A stretch of 64,000 nt of DNA from Leptolyngbya subtilissima AS-A7 (GTDB taxonomy: Bacteria > Cyanobacteriota > Cyanobacteriia > Phormidesmidales > Phormidesmidaceae). Both the position numbers and the translations under genes were made by a program. The stretch lies in NCBI RefSeq assembly GCF_039962255.1, contig NZ_JAMPKY010000001.1, positions 62,001 through 126,000 of the forward strand. The letters run 5' to 3'. The stretch's first letter is position 1. Each line of letters opens with the position of its first letter. Positions 8,819-17,221 of the stretch are shown piece by piece. Below the pieces are notes generated by a model that made no database searches, was not told the origin of the DNA, and saw nothing but the letters and a program-made list of their open reading frames with translations.

Positions 8819-9854
8819 AGCTAAGTCCAAGACCAGGATTGGTGGAGGGAAGTAGGTGTCCGTTAGCTAGGGTAAGGCCGCTGAAGGGGTCGTCCCGTAG
8901 ATTTAGGTGACTATCAAGGTCGAGGTAGTCGGCTAAGGGGGAGAGCTGAGCCATGGCCCCATTCGCCAGGCTGCTGTCGGAGTAGCAGCCAAACATGACC
9001 TGAAGCCCACAGGCCCGCGCCGTGTGAATCATCCGCAGGGCTTCAGTCAGTCCCCCGGCTTTCATCAACTTAATGTTAATGCCATCGACTAAGTTCGCTA
9101 GGCGAGGAATATCTGAACTGTTGAAGCAGCTCTCATCTACAAAAATCGGCAATGGCGAGTCCTGCTTGAGCTGGGCCAAATCGGCATCCTGGCTCACGGG
9201 TAGAGGTTGCTCTAGGTGAGTGACGCGGCGATCGCCCAGCCAATTCGCCATTTGTTTGGCTTCCTCTAAACTCCAGCCGCCGTTAGCATCAACGCTGAGG
9301 CTAACGGCGGTGGGGATATGGTCATAGACGGCCTGAAACATGGCTTGGTCAGCTTCGATGCCGTGGGGACTACCAAGCTTCACCTTAAGGGCGCGGGCGG
9401 AAGTCTGCTGTAGCCAATCCTGCGATCGCTGCCGGGCGGCCTCAGGTGATGAAATGCCAACAGTAACTGACGTCGGCTGAATGCGTCCTAAATCTAGCCC
9501 TAGCAGTCGCCAAATGGGCTGCCTGACAAACTTGCCGCACCAGTCCCACAAAGCTACGTCGAGGGCGGCGCGGGTAGCTGAATGGAGAGATAACGTTGCA
9601 ATGGCCGACTCAATGGCCTGGCGGTCCAGCGGATGGTGGAAGGCTACGACTGTCTGTAAGCGAACTATATCAGCCTGCAAGATGGCCAATGTTTGCTGGT
9701 GAGTGCCAATGGAAAACGGAGCTGCTTCCCCCCAGCCTTCTATGCCCTCGGCGCTGAGCTTCAGCCAGAGATTAGTTGATTGGGCCGTGGTGCCGCGACT
9801 GATGGTGAGCGGTACACGTTTGTGAACAGTAAACGGCTGATAGGTGATTTCCAT
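8799..9854 (-). CDS. dgcA: Enolase-superfamily epimerase (dipeptide epimerase / DgcA-like)
   Basis: Muconate-cycloisomerase-group enolase with all catalytic pieces visible: the first catalytic lysine pair ALKVKLG, metal ligands SVDANGGW, HLEQPLP and FVDESCF, the second lysine in GINIKLMKAGG, and a DLDSH (DxD) near the C-terminus like that used by L-Ala-D/L-Glu epimerases to bind the substrate amino group. Chosen start ATG 9854 (351 aa, MEITYQPFTVHKRVPLTISRG) matches family N-termini; a longer version from 9884 is possible. Paired with DgcN it could racemise N-acetyl-glutamate (DgcA role); alone it would be called a peptidoglycan-dipeptide epimerase. The substrate is not settled. Confidence 0.85.
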   Translation of the reverse strand: MEITYQPFTVHKRVPLTISRGTTAQSTNLWLKLSAEGIEGWGEAAPFSIGTHQQTLAILQADIVRLQTVVAFHHPLDRQAIESAIATLSLHSATRAALDVALWDWCGKFVRQPIWRLLGLDLGRIQPTSVTVGISSPEAARQRSQDWLQQTSARALKVKLGSPHGIEADQAMFQAVYDHIPTAVSLSVDANGGWSLEEAKQMANWLGDRRVTHLEQPLPVSQDADLAQLKQDSPLPIFVDESCFNSSDIPRLANLVDGINIKLMKAGGLTEALRMIHTARACGLQVMFGCYSDSSLANGAMAQLSPLADYLDLDSHLNLRDDPFSGLTLANGHLLPSTNPGLGLSYAPQAR

Positions 9855-10081
9855 AGAGGGGTAGCTAGCTTGGGGGCAGTACATGGCAGCACCGCAGGTT
9901 AACGCTGAAGCCGGACAATGCTCTTACGGAGCTGCTATCAGTCCAGCTGTTGTGCCACTAATTGTTCAGCTAGCTGAGTTTTCATGCAATGCTACCGCAT
10001 CCAATTTGTAGAGAGCTGCGTACCAGGTATGAGTCTCGACCAAAGAGACTTTTAGCCGTTTGTTGAGTGGAATGAAGCATT

Positions 10082-10741
10082 ATGTTGAGAGAACGAAAGC
10101 ATTGGCGCAATAGCTTAATTGCCCTAGCCACCTGCCTGTTTGTAACCGTACTGTACTCCCCTATGCTGGGTCGGGTGATGGCTCAGTCGCCGTTGGGAAC
10201 CCCCGCAACCGTATCAGTAACTCCTTGGTCTAGTGCCCCCAATGACACCTTTGCCCTAGGAGAACAGATTGACGCAAACCTAGCGGCGGCGACAGCTCCC
10301 CTACTAGCTCAGGGCTTCGATGAGCCCATCGTTACCTATGTAGCCATGCTCAGCGGTCAGAATGTTGTACCCAAAGCGGCTAAAACCGAGGCTCGTGGCG
10401 TGGTTGGGGCTGCCCTGTCTGGCAACCGCCTAGTAGTGCGCGGCAGCTTTCGGGAGTTGAGCAGTACCCCGCGCGACTATGCTACCGATCCGCTCGATCC
10501 GCCCAATCCTAATATCACCTCGGCGTTCCACGTTCACCGAGGGAGCTCTAGTGAAAATGGGCCATTTCAGTACGCTCTAGATGTAACCATGAATCCTAAC
10601 GGCCGCGGGGGCAGCGCCATGGGCGACTACACCCTCACGCCTGAACAGCTTCAGGCGCTGCAAAACGGCACGCTGTATGTCGACTTTCACACCACTCGCT
10701 ACCGGGCTGGTGAACTGCGGGGCATTTTAATGCCTGCTTAG
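10082..10741 (+). CDS. CHRD domain-containing secreted protein
   Basis: The 219-aa protein has an N-terminal signal peptide (basic RERKHWR, hydrophobic LIALATCLFVTVLYS, cleavage likely near VMAQS). Residues about 85-218 form a CHRD domain: VTYVAMLSGQNVVPKA, a FHVHRG strand, MNPNGRGG, GTLYVDFHTTRYRAGELRGILMP. CHRD is a beta-rich extracellular domain of unclear function, first noted in chordin. It is followed by an ECF sigma/anti-sigma pair on the same strand and may be one of their targets (inference). Confidence 0.85.
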   Translation: MLRERKHWRNSLIALATCLFVTVLYSPMLGRVMAQSPLGTPATVSVTPWSSAPNDTFALGEQIDANLAAATAPLLAQGFDEPIVTYVAMLSGQNVVPKAAKTEARGVVGAALSGNRLVVRGSFRELSSTPRDYATDPLDPPNPNITSAFHVHRGSSSENGPFQYALDVTMNPNGRGGSAMGDYTLTPEQLQALQNGTLYVDFHTTRYRAGELRGILMPA

Positions 10742-10761
10742 GCGATCGCTACATACTCTAT

Positions 10762-10805
10762 ATCCCGTTGGGTGGTGGCTGAGCGCCAGCCCTACTCGAC
10801 GGGAT
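10762..10805 (+). other. Long hairpin between CHRD gene and ECF sigma gene
   Basis: ATCCCGT (10762) pairs with ACGGGAT (ending 10805), and an inner GGCTG/CAGCC stem extends it. No T-run. It could act as a transcript boundary or partial terminator between the CHRD gene and the sigma factor gene. Confidence 0.4.
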
Positions 10806-10822
10806 GGCAGTAGACCCGAACC

Positions 10823-11482
10823 ATGGCATTGTATAAAGCAATGATTGCGGTACGATCCTCCAGTCACAAGACGGGTCTGGTGTCTGAGCATCCGATGTAT
10901 ATGGATTTTGATCGACTGACCTCGACTGAAGCTGAAGCGCCCCCGGATGCAGACCTTTGGTTAGCTTTAAAGGCGGGGCAAACTGACGCCCTTGGCCCTC
11001 TATACGATCGCCACGGTGGACTGGTCTACGGCATTGCTCTCAAAGTATTGGGCCATACCCAGGAAGCTGAAGACCTAACCCAAGACATTTTTGCCAAGCT
11101 ACAGTCGACAGCCTATAACCCCCAGCGAGGCTCGTTGCGCACGTTCTTGGCCATACTGACGCGATCGCGCGCCATTGACCGCCTGCGATCGCGTCAGGTG
11201 GCTCGGGCGGCGGTGGAACGCCTTCAGTCTACTCAGATAACGCCCCCAGCTCAGACCCCAGAGCAGGCTGTAGTCCAGGCCGAGCGTACCCAAGACATCC
11301 AGACTGCTCTGGCCCAGCTGTCTGAGAGTCAGCAAGAGATTTTGCGCCTAGCCTACTACGAAGGGCTATCCCAGGCCGCCATTGCCGAACAGCTCGATAC
11401 CCCCTTGGGCACCGTCAAATCTCATTCTCGTCGAGGCCTGCTGAGGCTACGACAAATTCTCCAAGAGCATTGGGGTAACTAG
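10823..11482 (+). CDS. ECF-type RNA polymerase sigma factor
   Basis: Sigma-70 region 2 is visible in the first half (LGPLYDRHGGLVYGIALKVLGHTQEAEDLTQDIFAKL, RTFLAILTRSRAIDRLRSR) and region 4 in the second (LSESQQEILRLAYYEGLSQAAIAEQLDTPLGTVKSHSRRGLLRLR). Regions 1.1 and 3 are absent, so it is group 4 (ECF), in the SigK-like class. The N-terminal 20-25 residues are doubtful: GTG 10880 or ATG 10895 are alternative starts and none has a good SD. The anti-sigma gene starts 4 bp after the stop, so the two form an operon. Confidence 0.93.
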   Translation: MALYKAMIAVRSSSHKTGLVSEHPMYMDFDRLTSTEAEAPPDADLWLALKAGQTDALGPLYDRHGGLVYGIALKVLGHTQEAEDLTQDIFAKLQSTAYNPQRGSLRTFLAILTRSRAIDRLRSRQVARAAVERLQSTQITPPAQTPEQAVVQAERTQDIQTALAQLSESQQEILRLAYYEGLSQAAIAEQLDTPLGTVKSHSRRGLLRLRQILQEHWGN

Positions 11483-11486
11483 CACT

Positions 11487-12257
11487 ATGACTGGGTCGAT
11501 TTCATCAGAACAATTGCAGCAGTTGCTGGCGGGCTACGTCCTCTACGACCTCAGCCCCGACGAGTCGGTTACCCTGGCAAATTTGCTGGCGGCCAACCCC
11601 GATCTACAGCTGGATATCGACCAGCTGCAGCAGGCGCTGGAAGTGGCCTACGATGGTGATCCTGTCAGCCCGCCGGCCCATCTGAGAATGGCTCTGCTAC
11701 AAACCGCTGCCCAGCCAGTTGAGTCTGGGGCTGAAACGGTGAGTGCTCCGGTTGCGTCACCGGGGCTGCGACCTCGTCGCTGGGGACGAATTTGGGGGGC
11801 AGCGGCAGCAGCGCTAATTGCTGGCCTCAGTTTGAGCAACCTGATGCTTTGGCGCACGCTACAGCTTGAGCGCGCCAGCCAGCCAGACGAAACCTTAACG
11901 ATTGCCCTGGGTCCTTCTAAGGATAGTGCGACGGCGGGACAGGCTCAGGTGGTGATCAACCCCAGTACCCTGGCGGGCTCCCTCACGGTAGAGAATCTGC
12001 CTCCTCTGGAGCCCGGCGCTGTTTACGTGCTGTGGACGGTGGTGGATCCCAGTGCTACAGCCACCGTGGATCAAAAAAACGCTATTCTCACCACCGTGTT
12101 CACTGTGGATGAGCAGGGCCAGGTGTCGCAACCTATTGATCTGCCGCCGGTATACCGCCGCGATCGCGGTCTTGTGCGGGCCGTAGCCATTACCAAAGAG
12201 AGCGCCACCGCTCCTCAGGCCCACCTGTCGCCCCCGCTGCTAATTCAGCCCTTGTAG
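11487..12257 (+). CDS. Anti-sigma factor, RskA/anti-sigma-K type
   Basis: 256-aa single-pass membrane protein. Residues 1-70 form the cytoplasmic sigma-binding part (LLAGYVLYDLSPDESVTLANLLAANPDLQ), followed by a Pro/Ala linker, one transmembrane helix at about 95-115 (IWGAAAAALIAGLSLSNLMLW) and an extracytoplasmic RskA-like domain (VINPSTLAGSLTVENLPPLEPGAVYVLWTV). It is expected to hold the upstream ECF sigma factor at the membrane until regulated proteolysis (family knowledge). No zinc HxxxCxxC motif is seen, as in other RskA-type proteins. Confidence 0.9.
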   Translation: MTGSISSEQLQQLLAGYVLYDLSPDESVTLANLLAANPDLQLDIDQLQQALEVAYDGDPVSPPAHLRMALLQTAAQPVESGAETVSAPVASPGLRPRRWGRIWGAAAAALIAGLSLSNLMLWRTLQLERASQPDETLTIALGPSKDSATAGQAQVVINPSTLAGSLTVENLPPLEPGAVYVLWTVVDPSATATVDQKNAILTTVFTVDEQGQVSQPIDLPPVYRRDRGLVRAVAITKESATAPQAHLSPPLLIQPL

Positions 12258-12329
12258 AAACCCAGGGTTTCCCTAGCATGGGATAGAGCATTGGCGAGAT
12301 AATTGAGCCATAGTTCCCGCGAGAGGTGT

Positions 12330-13769
12330 GTGTTGGCTCCATCGGTTTTGCCTGCTACTGCGTTTATCGATCCACAAGGCCACAACCGAGCGGCCATCGC
12401 AGCAATTTTGCAGCGGGTGGTCGAGCAAATTCTTGACTATTCCACAGGGGCAGGCAGCCACGACCCTCTGCCCTCAATTAAGGAAATTGAGTTTAGCGGT
12501 ATTCCAGTTCAACCCACGGCGATCGCCCCCCTGCTGTCATCCCTGGGCGACCTCATGGCCCAGTCGATGAACCCAGCCCACCCCGGTTATATGGGCCACA
12601 TGGACCCCTTGCCCAGCACCGCTTCTATTGTGGGCGACTGGGCGGCGGCAGCCTTGAACAACAACATGCTGAGCGTGGAGATGTCGCCGGCCCTATCGCG
12701 TCTAGAGCCGCTGCTGCTGGCCGAATTGGCCCAGATGTTTGGGCTTGGGGAGCGAGCTGGGGGGCTGCTAGCCAGCGGCGGCAGCCTGGCTAACCTGCAG
12801 GCGCTCACCGTAGCTCGCAACGTAAAACTGGACTGTTTACGGCAGGGATTGGCCGGGGGGCCGCCGCCAGTGATCTTGGCCTCGGAGATGGCTCACACCT
12901 CGATTCAAAAGGCGGCGATGGTGCTGGGGCTGGGGCTGGAGGGGGTGGTGCTGGTACCTGCGAACGCCAATGCTCAGATGGACGTCAATGCCCTAGAGGA
13001 GAAAATTCAGGGGGCAATCGCCCGAGGGCAGCGGCCCTTTGCGGTAGTAGGCACGGCGGGCACCACCGTTACCGGCAACATTGACCCATTACCCGAAATT
13101 GCCCGCATTGCCCAAACCCACGGGCTGTGGTTCCATGTGGATGCGGCTTACGGAGGGGCGATCGCCTTTTCGCCTCAGCACCGGCATCGACTAATGGGCA
13201 TTGAACAGGCTGATTCGGTGACGTTTAACCCCCAAAAATGGCTGTACGTCACTAAGACCTGTGCCTCGGTGCTATTTCGCGATCTGGGGTTGCTGCACAG
13301 TCACTTTCGCGTGTCGGCACCCTACATGAATACTGAGCCTGATTGGGTAAACCTAGGGGAACTGACGGTGCAGGGAACCCGCCATGCCGACGTGCTCAAA
13401 CTGTGGCTCACGCTCCAGCATCTGGGCCAGGCGGGCTGCGCCGAACTGATCGAGGCCAGTTATGCCCTCAGCAATCACTTTGTCACCCAGGTGCGCCAGC
13501 GGCCCTACCTGGAACTAGCCAGCGAGCCTGAGATGAATCTAATCTGCTTTCGCGGCTGCCCTCCTGCGCTGCCACCAGCCCAGTGGGACGCCTGGAACGC
13601 TAATTTGCAGGACTACCTGCTGAAGCAGCGCCAGATCTTTTTGTCGGTGCCTAACTTTCGGGGGCAGCGATGGTTGAAGGCGGTGCTGCTCAACCCGTTT
13701 ACTACGGCGGCTGAGGTGAGCCACCTATTTGAGGCTATAGATCAGTACGCCAGTAGCGCTGCCGGTTGA
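12330..13769 (+). CDS. Pyridoxal-phosphate-dependent group II decarboxylase
   Basis: Fold-type I PLP enzyme of the aromatic-amino-acid/glutamate/diaminobutyrate decarboxylase group. Seen: N-terminal [44 protein letters not shown], the HVDAAYGG cofactor aspartate, and [14 protein letters not shown] with the Schiff-base lysine. 479 aa from GTG 12330 (or TTG 12333); GAGAGG at 12321-12326 supports a start here rather than at 12303. The amino-acid substrate cannot be told from sequence. A bulged TAAAA-CCCTG/CAGGG-TTTTA hairpin at 13871-13897 may terminate it. Confidence 0.92.
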   Translation: MLAPSVLPATAFIDPQGHNRAAIAAILQRVVEQILDYSTGAGSHDPLPSIKEIEFSGIPVQPTAIAPLLSSLGDLMAQSMNPAHPGYMGHMDPLPSTASIVGDWAAAALNNNMLSVEMSPALSRLEPLLLAELAQMFGLGERAGGLLASGGSLANLQALTVARNVKLDCLRQGLAGGPPPVILASEMAHTSIQKAAMVLGLGLEGVVLVPANANAQMDVNALEEKIQGAIARGQRPFAVVGTAGTTVTGNIDPLPEIARIAQTHGLWFHVDAAYGGAIAFSPQHRHRLMGIEQADSVTFNPQKWLYVTKTCASVLFRDLGLLHSHFRVSAPYMNTEPDWVNLGELTVQGTRHADVLKLWLTLQHLGQAGCAELIEASYALSNHFVTQVRQRPYLELASEPEMNLICFRGCPPALPPAQWDAWNANLQDYLLKQRQIFLSVPNFRGQRWLKAVLLNPFTTAAEVSHLFEAIDQYASSAAG

Positions 13770-14218
13770 GGGGCGCGATCGCCCGTTTATCACCAAAACA
13801 AGTTATCCACAGACTGCCAAAAAACTGTGGATAACTCAAAGCTTTTGCAATATAAGAAAACAAGTGATCCTAAAAGCCCTGACTGTGCAGGGTTTTAGCG
13901 GATGCCTTAAAACTGAGGCTCACGAGCAGCCTGTGGAAAACTGGAACTAAATTGAGCTTCTAGAAACCGATCTGCCGCAGCTTTTCTGGAGCAGCACAGG
14001 TCTGAATGAATTATGGGCTCCTTATCCTAAAGAGGCGACCCCGTTAGCACTGTAAACCACAATACATTAATACATTTCTTCGCAATTGGCAGCTGACCCT
14101 GCCTATTACTTAAGACCAGGCCAAGCCCAGGGGAGCTTAGAATCGCTATGCTAAAGAAGCTCCAGCACAGCGGCAGGGCGCTGCTTGTGCACCAAACATG
14201 AATCGGGAGAATTTTTTA
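13770..14218. other. 449-bp intergenic region with three DnaA boxes
   Basis: Contains TTATCCACA at 13803-13811, its inverted copy TGTGGATAA at 13826-13834 (arms extend to a perfect 12-bp inverted repeat AGTTATCCACAG/CTGTGGATAACT), and TGTGGAAAA at 13932-13940, the complement of the cyanobacterial box TTTTCCACA. AT-rich stretches follow each. No ORF is credible here. Could be a DnaA-binding regulatory locus or, less likely, an origin. Confidence 0.6.
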
Positions 14219-14866
14219 ATGGTTGGAACTCAGCTTGCAGCACGGGACTTGTTTCGCGCTGCCTATGAAAATCGCTACACCTGGGGTGCAGCTTTCCCTG
14301 GTTATACCGCTGATGTGACGTTTACCCACAACGACCAGACTTACAGTGGCCAGGTTAAGGTCAGCGCCGACCTTAAGCTTGAGGTGAGCGGCATTGCCGA
14401 TGAGGCTGCTCAAAAAATGGTGCACGGTCAGCTGTTTGAGGTCTCGATTCACCGGGTGCGGCGTGAGTTTGAAGACAGCCACGGCAACAACACCTTTAGC
14501 TATGGCGAAACCCTAGCCGACGGTTCGGTAGAGATTTTGATGGGTGGCAAAGCCGAGGGCGATCGCTACCAGCTCAAAGGCAACGAAGTGTCGATGGTGC
14601 ACCGCCACATCCATGGCGTCGTGGTAACCATTCACACCTATAGCAGCCACGACACCGGGTCCGGCTACCTGTCGCACCGCTACGACTCGGTCTACCACGA
14701 CCCCAAAACTGGTGAGCAAAAGGGCGGCCTCAGCGATTTTGAGGACGAATATACCGAAGTTGGCGGCTACTACATTCTCTCTCGCCGCTCTATCGAAACC
14801 GGGGTTGACGATGACACCGATAAGCAGGAATTTGTGTTTTCTAACATTGCTCTAATCGCGGCCTAA
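14219..14866 (+). CDS. DUF3386 domain-containing protein
   Basis: Cyanobacterial conserved protein of unknown function. Recognised from TARDLFRAAYENRYTW-like start (LAARDLFRAAYENRYTWGAAFPGYTADVTF) and the C-terminal GGYYILSRRSIET...FVFSNI. Soluble, no signal peptide. ATG 14219 has GGGAGA eight bases upstream; an in-frame ATG at 14198 would add seven residues. A strong terminator follows at 14900-14930. Confidence 0.85.
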   Translation: MVGTQLAARDLFRAAYENRYTWGAAFPGYTADVTFTHNDQTYSGQVKVSADLKLEVSGIADEAAQKMVHGQLFEVSIHRVRREFEDSHGNNTFSYGETLADGSVEILMGGKAEGDRYQLKGNEVSMVHRHIHGVVVTIHTYSSHDTGSGYLSHRYDSVYHDPKTGEQKGGLSDFEDEYTEVGGYYILSRRSIETGVDDDTDKQEFVFSNIALIAA

Positions 14867-14899
14867 GGGCTGCGGTCATCTAGTTGACGATGGCACCTC

Positions 14900-14930
14900 A
14901 CCCGTTCTGTCTAGACAGGACGGGTTTTTT
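14900..14930 (+). terminator. Rho-independent terminator after the DUF3386 gene
   Basis: CCCGTTCTGTC and GACAGGACGGG pair around TA, followed by six Ts and a second T-run. Classic intrinsic terminator just downstream of the DUF3386 stop codon. Confidence 0.85.
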
Positions 14931-14978
14931 CGAGTTTTTTTATTGATTTCAGACGCGTGCGTCATTATTTATGAATCT

Positions 14979-15512
14979 ATGGTGCTACTCCAAACTCAGT
15001 ACCCAAATTTGCCCCGTCACCCGTTGGTGGTATGCGCCGCTTTGGTCGAAAACCCCATGAATTTGGGCATGCTGTGCCGCACCGCCGAAGCCTTTCGACT
15101 AGAGGCTCTGGTGCTGAGCGAGTTAGCACTAACTCAAAATCGCCAGTTTCGCCAAGTCGCGGTGGCGACTCACCAGTGGCAGCCCGTGGTGGCCTGCGCA
15201 GCGGAGCAGTTGCCCCAGTGGCTAGCTGACCGGCGGCGGCAGGGCTATAGCCCCATTGCCCTAGATCTTCAGCCCCAGGCGACGCCCCTGGCTAAGATGC
15301 AGTTTCCTCAACGCATGGTGCTGGTTTTGGGACGCGAGCTGACAGGCATTCCATCCGTGGTGGCGGCAGCCTGCGATCAGGCAGTGGTGATTCCGCAGTA
15401 TGGGGTGGTGCAGTCGCTCAATGTGCAGACGGCGGCGGCTTTAGCGATCTACGCCTACATTTGCCAGTGGGGAATGCCTCCCCCGCCTTTAGCCCCAACG
15501 CCTTTAGAATGA
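14979..15512 (+). CDS. RNA methyltransferase, TrmH/SpoU family
   Basis: SPOUT-fold 2'-O-methyltransferase. Motif 1 VENPMNLGMLCRTAEAF (NxGxxxRTA), motif 2 MVLVLGRELTGIP (lxxGxExxG) and motif 3 VVIPQYGVVQSLNVQTAAALAIYAY (the knot with SLNVxxAAxI). 177 aa from ATG 14979; the frame is open further upstream but no better start is seen. Target is probably tRNA or rRNA; the Gm18-tRNA methyltransferase group is plausible but not proven. Confidence 0.9.
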   Translation: MVLLQTQYPNLPRHPLVVCAALVENPMNLGMLCRTAEAFRLEALVLSELALTQNRQFRQVAVATHQWQPVVACAAEQLPQWLADRRRQGYSPIALDLQPQATPLAKMQFPQRMVLVLGRELTGIPSVVAAACDQAVVIPQYGVVQSLNVQTAAALAIYAYICQWGMPPPPLAPTPLE

Positions 15513-15542
15513 AGGGTGTAGCGTAATTGTGATGTTGAGCCT

Positions 15543-15827
15543 ATGCCACCCCGTTGGCCCCGTAAACCCACCCGAGAAGATCCTGCCTACCGCAAGTTAG
15601 AGGACCGCATTAACTTTGCGGTGCATGTGGCGGCGTTTACTGCCGTTAACTCTGGGCTGTGGTTTTTTAATACTCTCAACCCTGAATGGGCGCCTTGGGC
15701 AAATAAGGTAACCCTGACTTGGTTGCCGGTTTTAGTAGCTAATGCTGTCTATATTTTTGCGATCGCAGACTACTCCCCTGTGCCCCTAGCGTCCACTGCT
15801 GACCCTGACCCCAACACAGAGCCCTAG
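15543..15827 (+). CDS. 2TM domain-containing protein
   Basis: 94 aa with a charged N-terminus (PRKPTREDPAYRKLEDRINF) and two hydrophobic segments at about residues 25-45 and 57-77 (HVAAFTAVNSGLWFF, VTLTWLPVLVANAVYIFAIADY), the pattern of the 2TM family. Function unknown. 16 bp before the DUF3181 gene. Confidence 0.7.
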   Translation: MPPRWPRKPTREDPAYRKLEDRINFAVHVAAFTAVNSGLWFFNTLNPEWAPWANKVTLTWLPVLVANAVYIFAIADYSPVPLASTADPDPNTEP

Positions 15828-15843
15828 ATGGAGAACCCAAGCT

Positions 15844-16152
15844 ATGTCTGATGCCTCTACTGCCCGCGCCATAGAATCCTTAGCCGCCACCATCGGCGAT
15901 AAGGTGTATCTCGATGTGGCCAAGTGGCACCTATATCTGGGCGACGCCAAACTGCACACGCCTCTGGCCGAAAAGCTTTATCCCCTGGTTGCTGGCGATA
16001 AGGTGACCGAATCTGCCGTCGCAGATATTTTGACCAGCACGTCGGTGGCCATTGGCGGTGGGCAAAAAACCGTCACCCTGGCCGATTTAATTCCGGCTGC
16101 TGGCAAAGCCGATCTGCTAGAGGCGATCGCCGATTACCAGCGCGACCTGTAG
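15844..16152 (+). CDS. DUF3181 family protein
   Basis: 102-aa small soluble cyanobacterial protein of unknown function, recognised by AIESLAATIGDKVYLDVAKWHLYLGDAKLH and GGGQKTVTLADLIP. Its TAG stop abuts the TAG stop of the convergent PRC-barrel gene with no base between (TAGCTA). Confidence 0.85.
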   Translation: MSDASTARAIESLAATIGDKVYLDVAKWHLYLGDAKLHTPLAEKLYPLVAGDKVTESAVADILTSTSVAIGGGQKTVTLADLIPAAGKADLLEAIADYQRDL

Positions 16153-17097
16153 CTAACGCCTGTCGGGGCGATAGGCAGGGTGCTCTGGGGGAAGATCGTC
16201 CTCAGGCCACAGCTCCATGGCATCCACATCGATGGTGGGCACCTTGTCATCGCGCAGGTTGGGGCCGGAGGGCAGCCCAGCGGTAACGTCGGTGACGGCC
16301 TCGCGCAGCTGGTTGCGCAAGCCACGTGTGCGCTTCTTAACGCTGCCCAGCAGGCCGCCTAACTTATCCTGGGCCTCGGCTTGGAGTTTTTGGCGGCGAT
16401 CTTGAGCTTCGGCTCCCAACTTGTGGCGACCTTCCTGAAACTGTTCATTCACCTGATCGCGCATGGTCTGGGTGCCCTTGACGGCAGCATCCCAGCTGCG
16501 ACGCGGGTCGGGCAGTTTGTCTAGGGGAATGCGATCGAAGGGCGATTGGGCGGTGGGGGCGGGCTGTCGAGGCAGCTGCACCCCTGCTTGAATCAGGACT
16601 GGAGCGCTCAGGGCAGTGTCCTCCGCCATCATGCGACGGCGGCCGGTGCTGATGACGGCCACTGGGGCCAGGGCATAGAGGCCAGCCGGCAATGGGCTAG
16701 TTTCTGCCGGGACGAATAGGTATTGCAGGATGTTGCCGGTAGCGGGGTCGAAGCGGTAGTCGGTGAGTTGGCCGATGCGATCGCCGTGATCTGACCACAG
16801 CTCAATCTCTCCCAAGGGCAAGCAGTCTTGCAGGTGCTCATCAATTGCCTCGATTCGTGCCCCGGCTTTTACCACCACTCCATCGCGCCCAACGGAGCCA
16901 ATCTGAGACCACAGGAACCGACGGCTTTGGCGGTTCAACAGGCCGCCAGCGCTACAGCCAATGCCCTTAACCTGGTGAGTGCGCCCATTGACCCAAATTT
17001 CGGCAATGGGGCCAAACTCCTCGGCGGTGTCGAGGTTAATGGCTAGGCGGTTGAGCAACTCACTCTTCAGCATGCTCTGGGGAAATGACCCGTCCAT
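16153..17097 (-). CDS. PRC-barrel domain protein
   Basis: 314 aa. Two PRC-barrel-like beta segments are seen: residues ~10-75 (KSELLNRLAINLDTAEEFGPIAEIWVNGRTHQVKGIGC) and ~85-150 (GEIELWSDHGDRIGQLTDYRFDPATGNILQYLFVP). The C-terminal third is a charged coiled-coil (EGRHKLGAEAQDRRQKLQAEAQDKLGG). Similar cyanobacterial proteins have been linked to the photosynthetic apparatus, but the role here is unknown. ATG 17097 has AGGAG eight bases upstream, better than the GTG at 17106. Confidence 0.8.
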   Translation of the reverse strand: MDGSFPQSMLKSELLNRLAINLDTAEEFGPIAEIWVNGRTHQVKGIGCSAGGLLNRQSRRFLWSQIGSVGRDGVVVKAGARIEAIDEHLQDCLPLGEIELWSDHGDRIGQLTDYRFDPATGNILQYLFVPAETSPLPAGLYALAPVAVISTGRRRMMAEDTALSAPVLIQAGVQLPRQPAPTAQSPFDRIPLDKLPDPRRSWDAAVKGTQTMRDQVNEQFQEGRHKLGAEAQDRRQKLQAEAQDKLGGLLGSVKKRTRGLRNQLREAVTDVTAGLPSGPNLRDDKVPTIDVDAMELWPEDDLPPEHPAYRPDRR

Positions 17098-17221
17098 AAT
17101 CAGCACTCCTATGATCGCTAGCCCAAGCCAAATGCGTCTTTGACTTGGATAAGATCTTTACCTAATGGTAGTCGATCAAAATTTGCGCTTGAAAACTCGT
17201 TTGAGAGCGAGTCGGTACTGG

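Noticed and set aside
12587-12820. Minus-strand ORF inside the PLP decarboxylase gene
   Set aside because: Low-complexity Ser/Ala translation mirroring conserved codons on the other strand.
13801-13836. DnaA-box inverted repeat as a simple terminator
   Set aside because: The stem is AT-rich with no T-run, and the arms match the DnaA consensus exactly; a terminator-like hairpin lies separately at 13871-13897.
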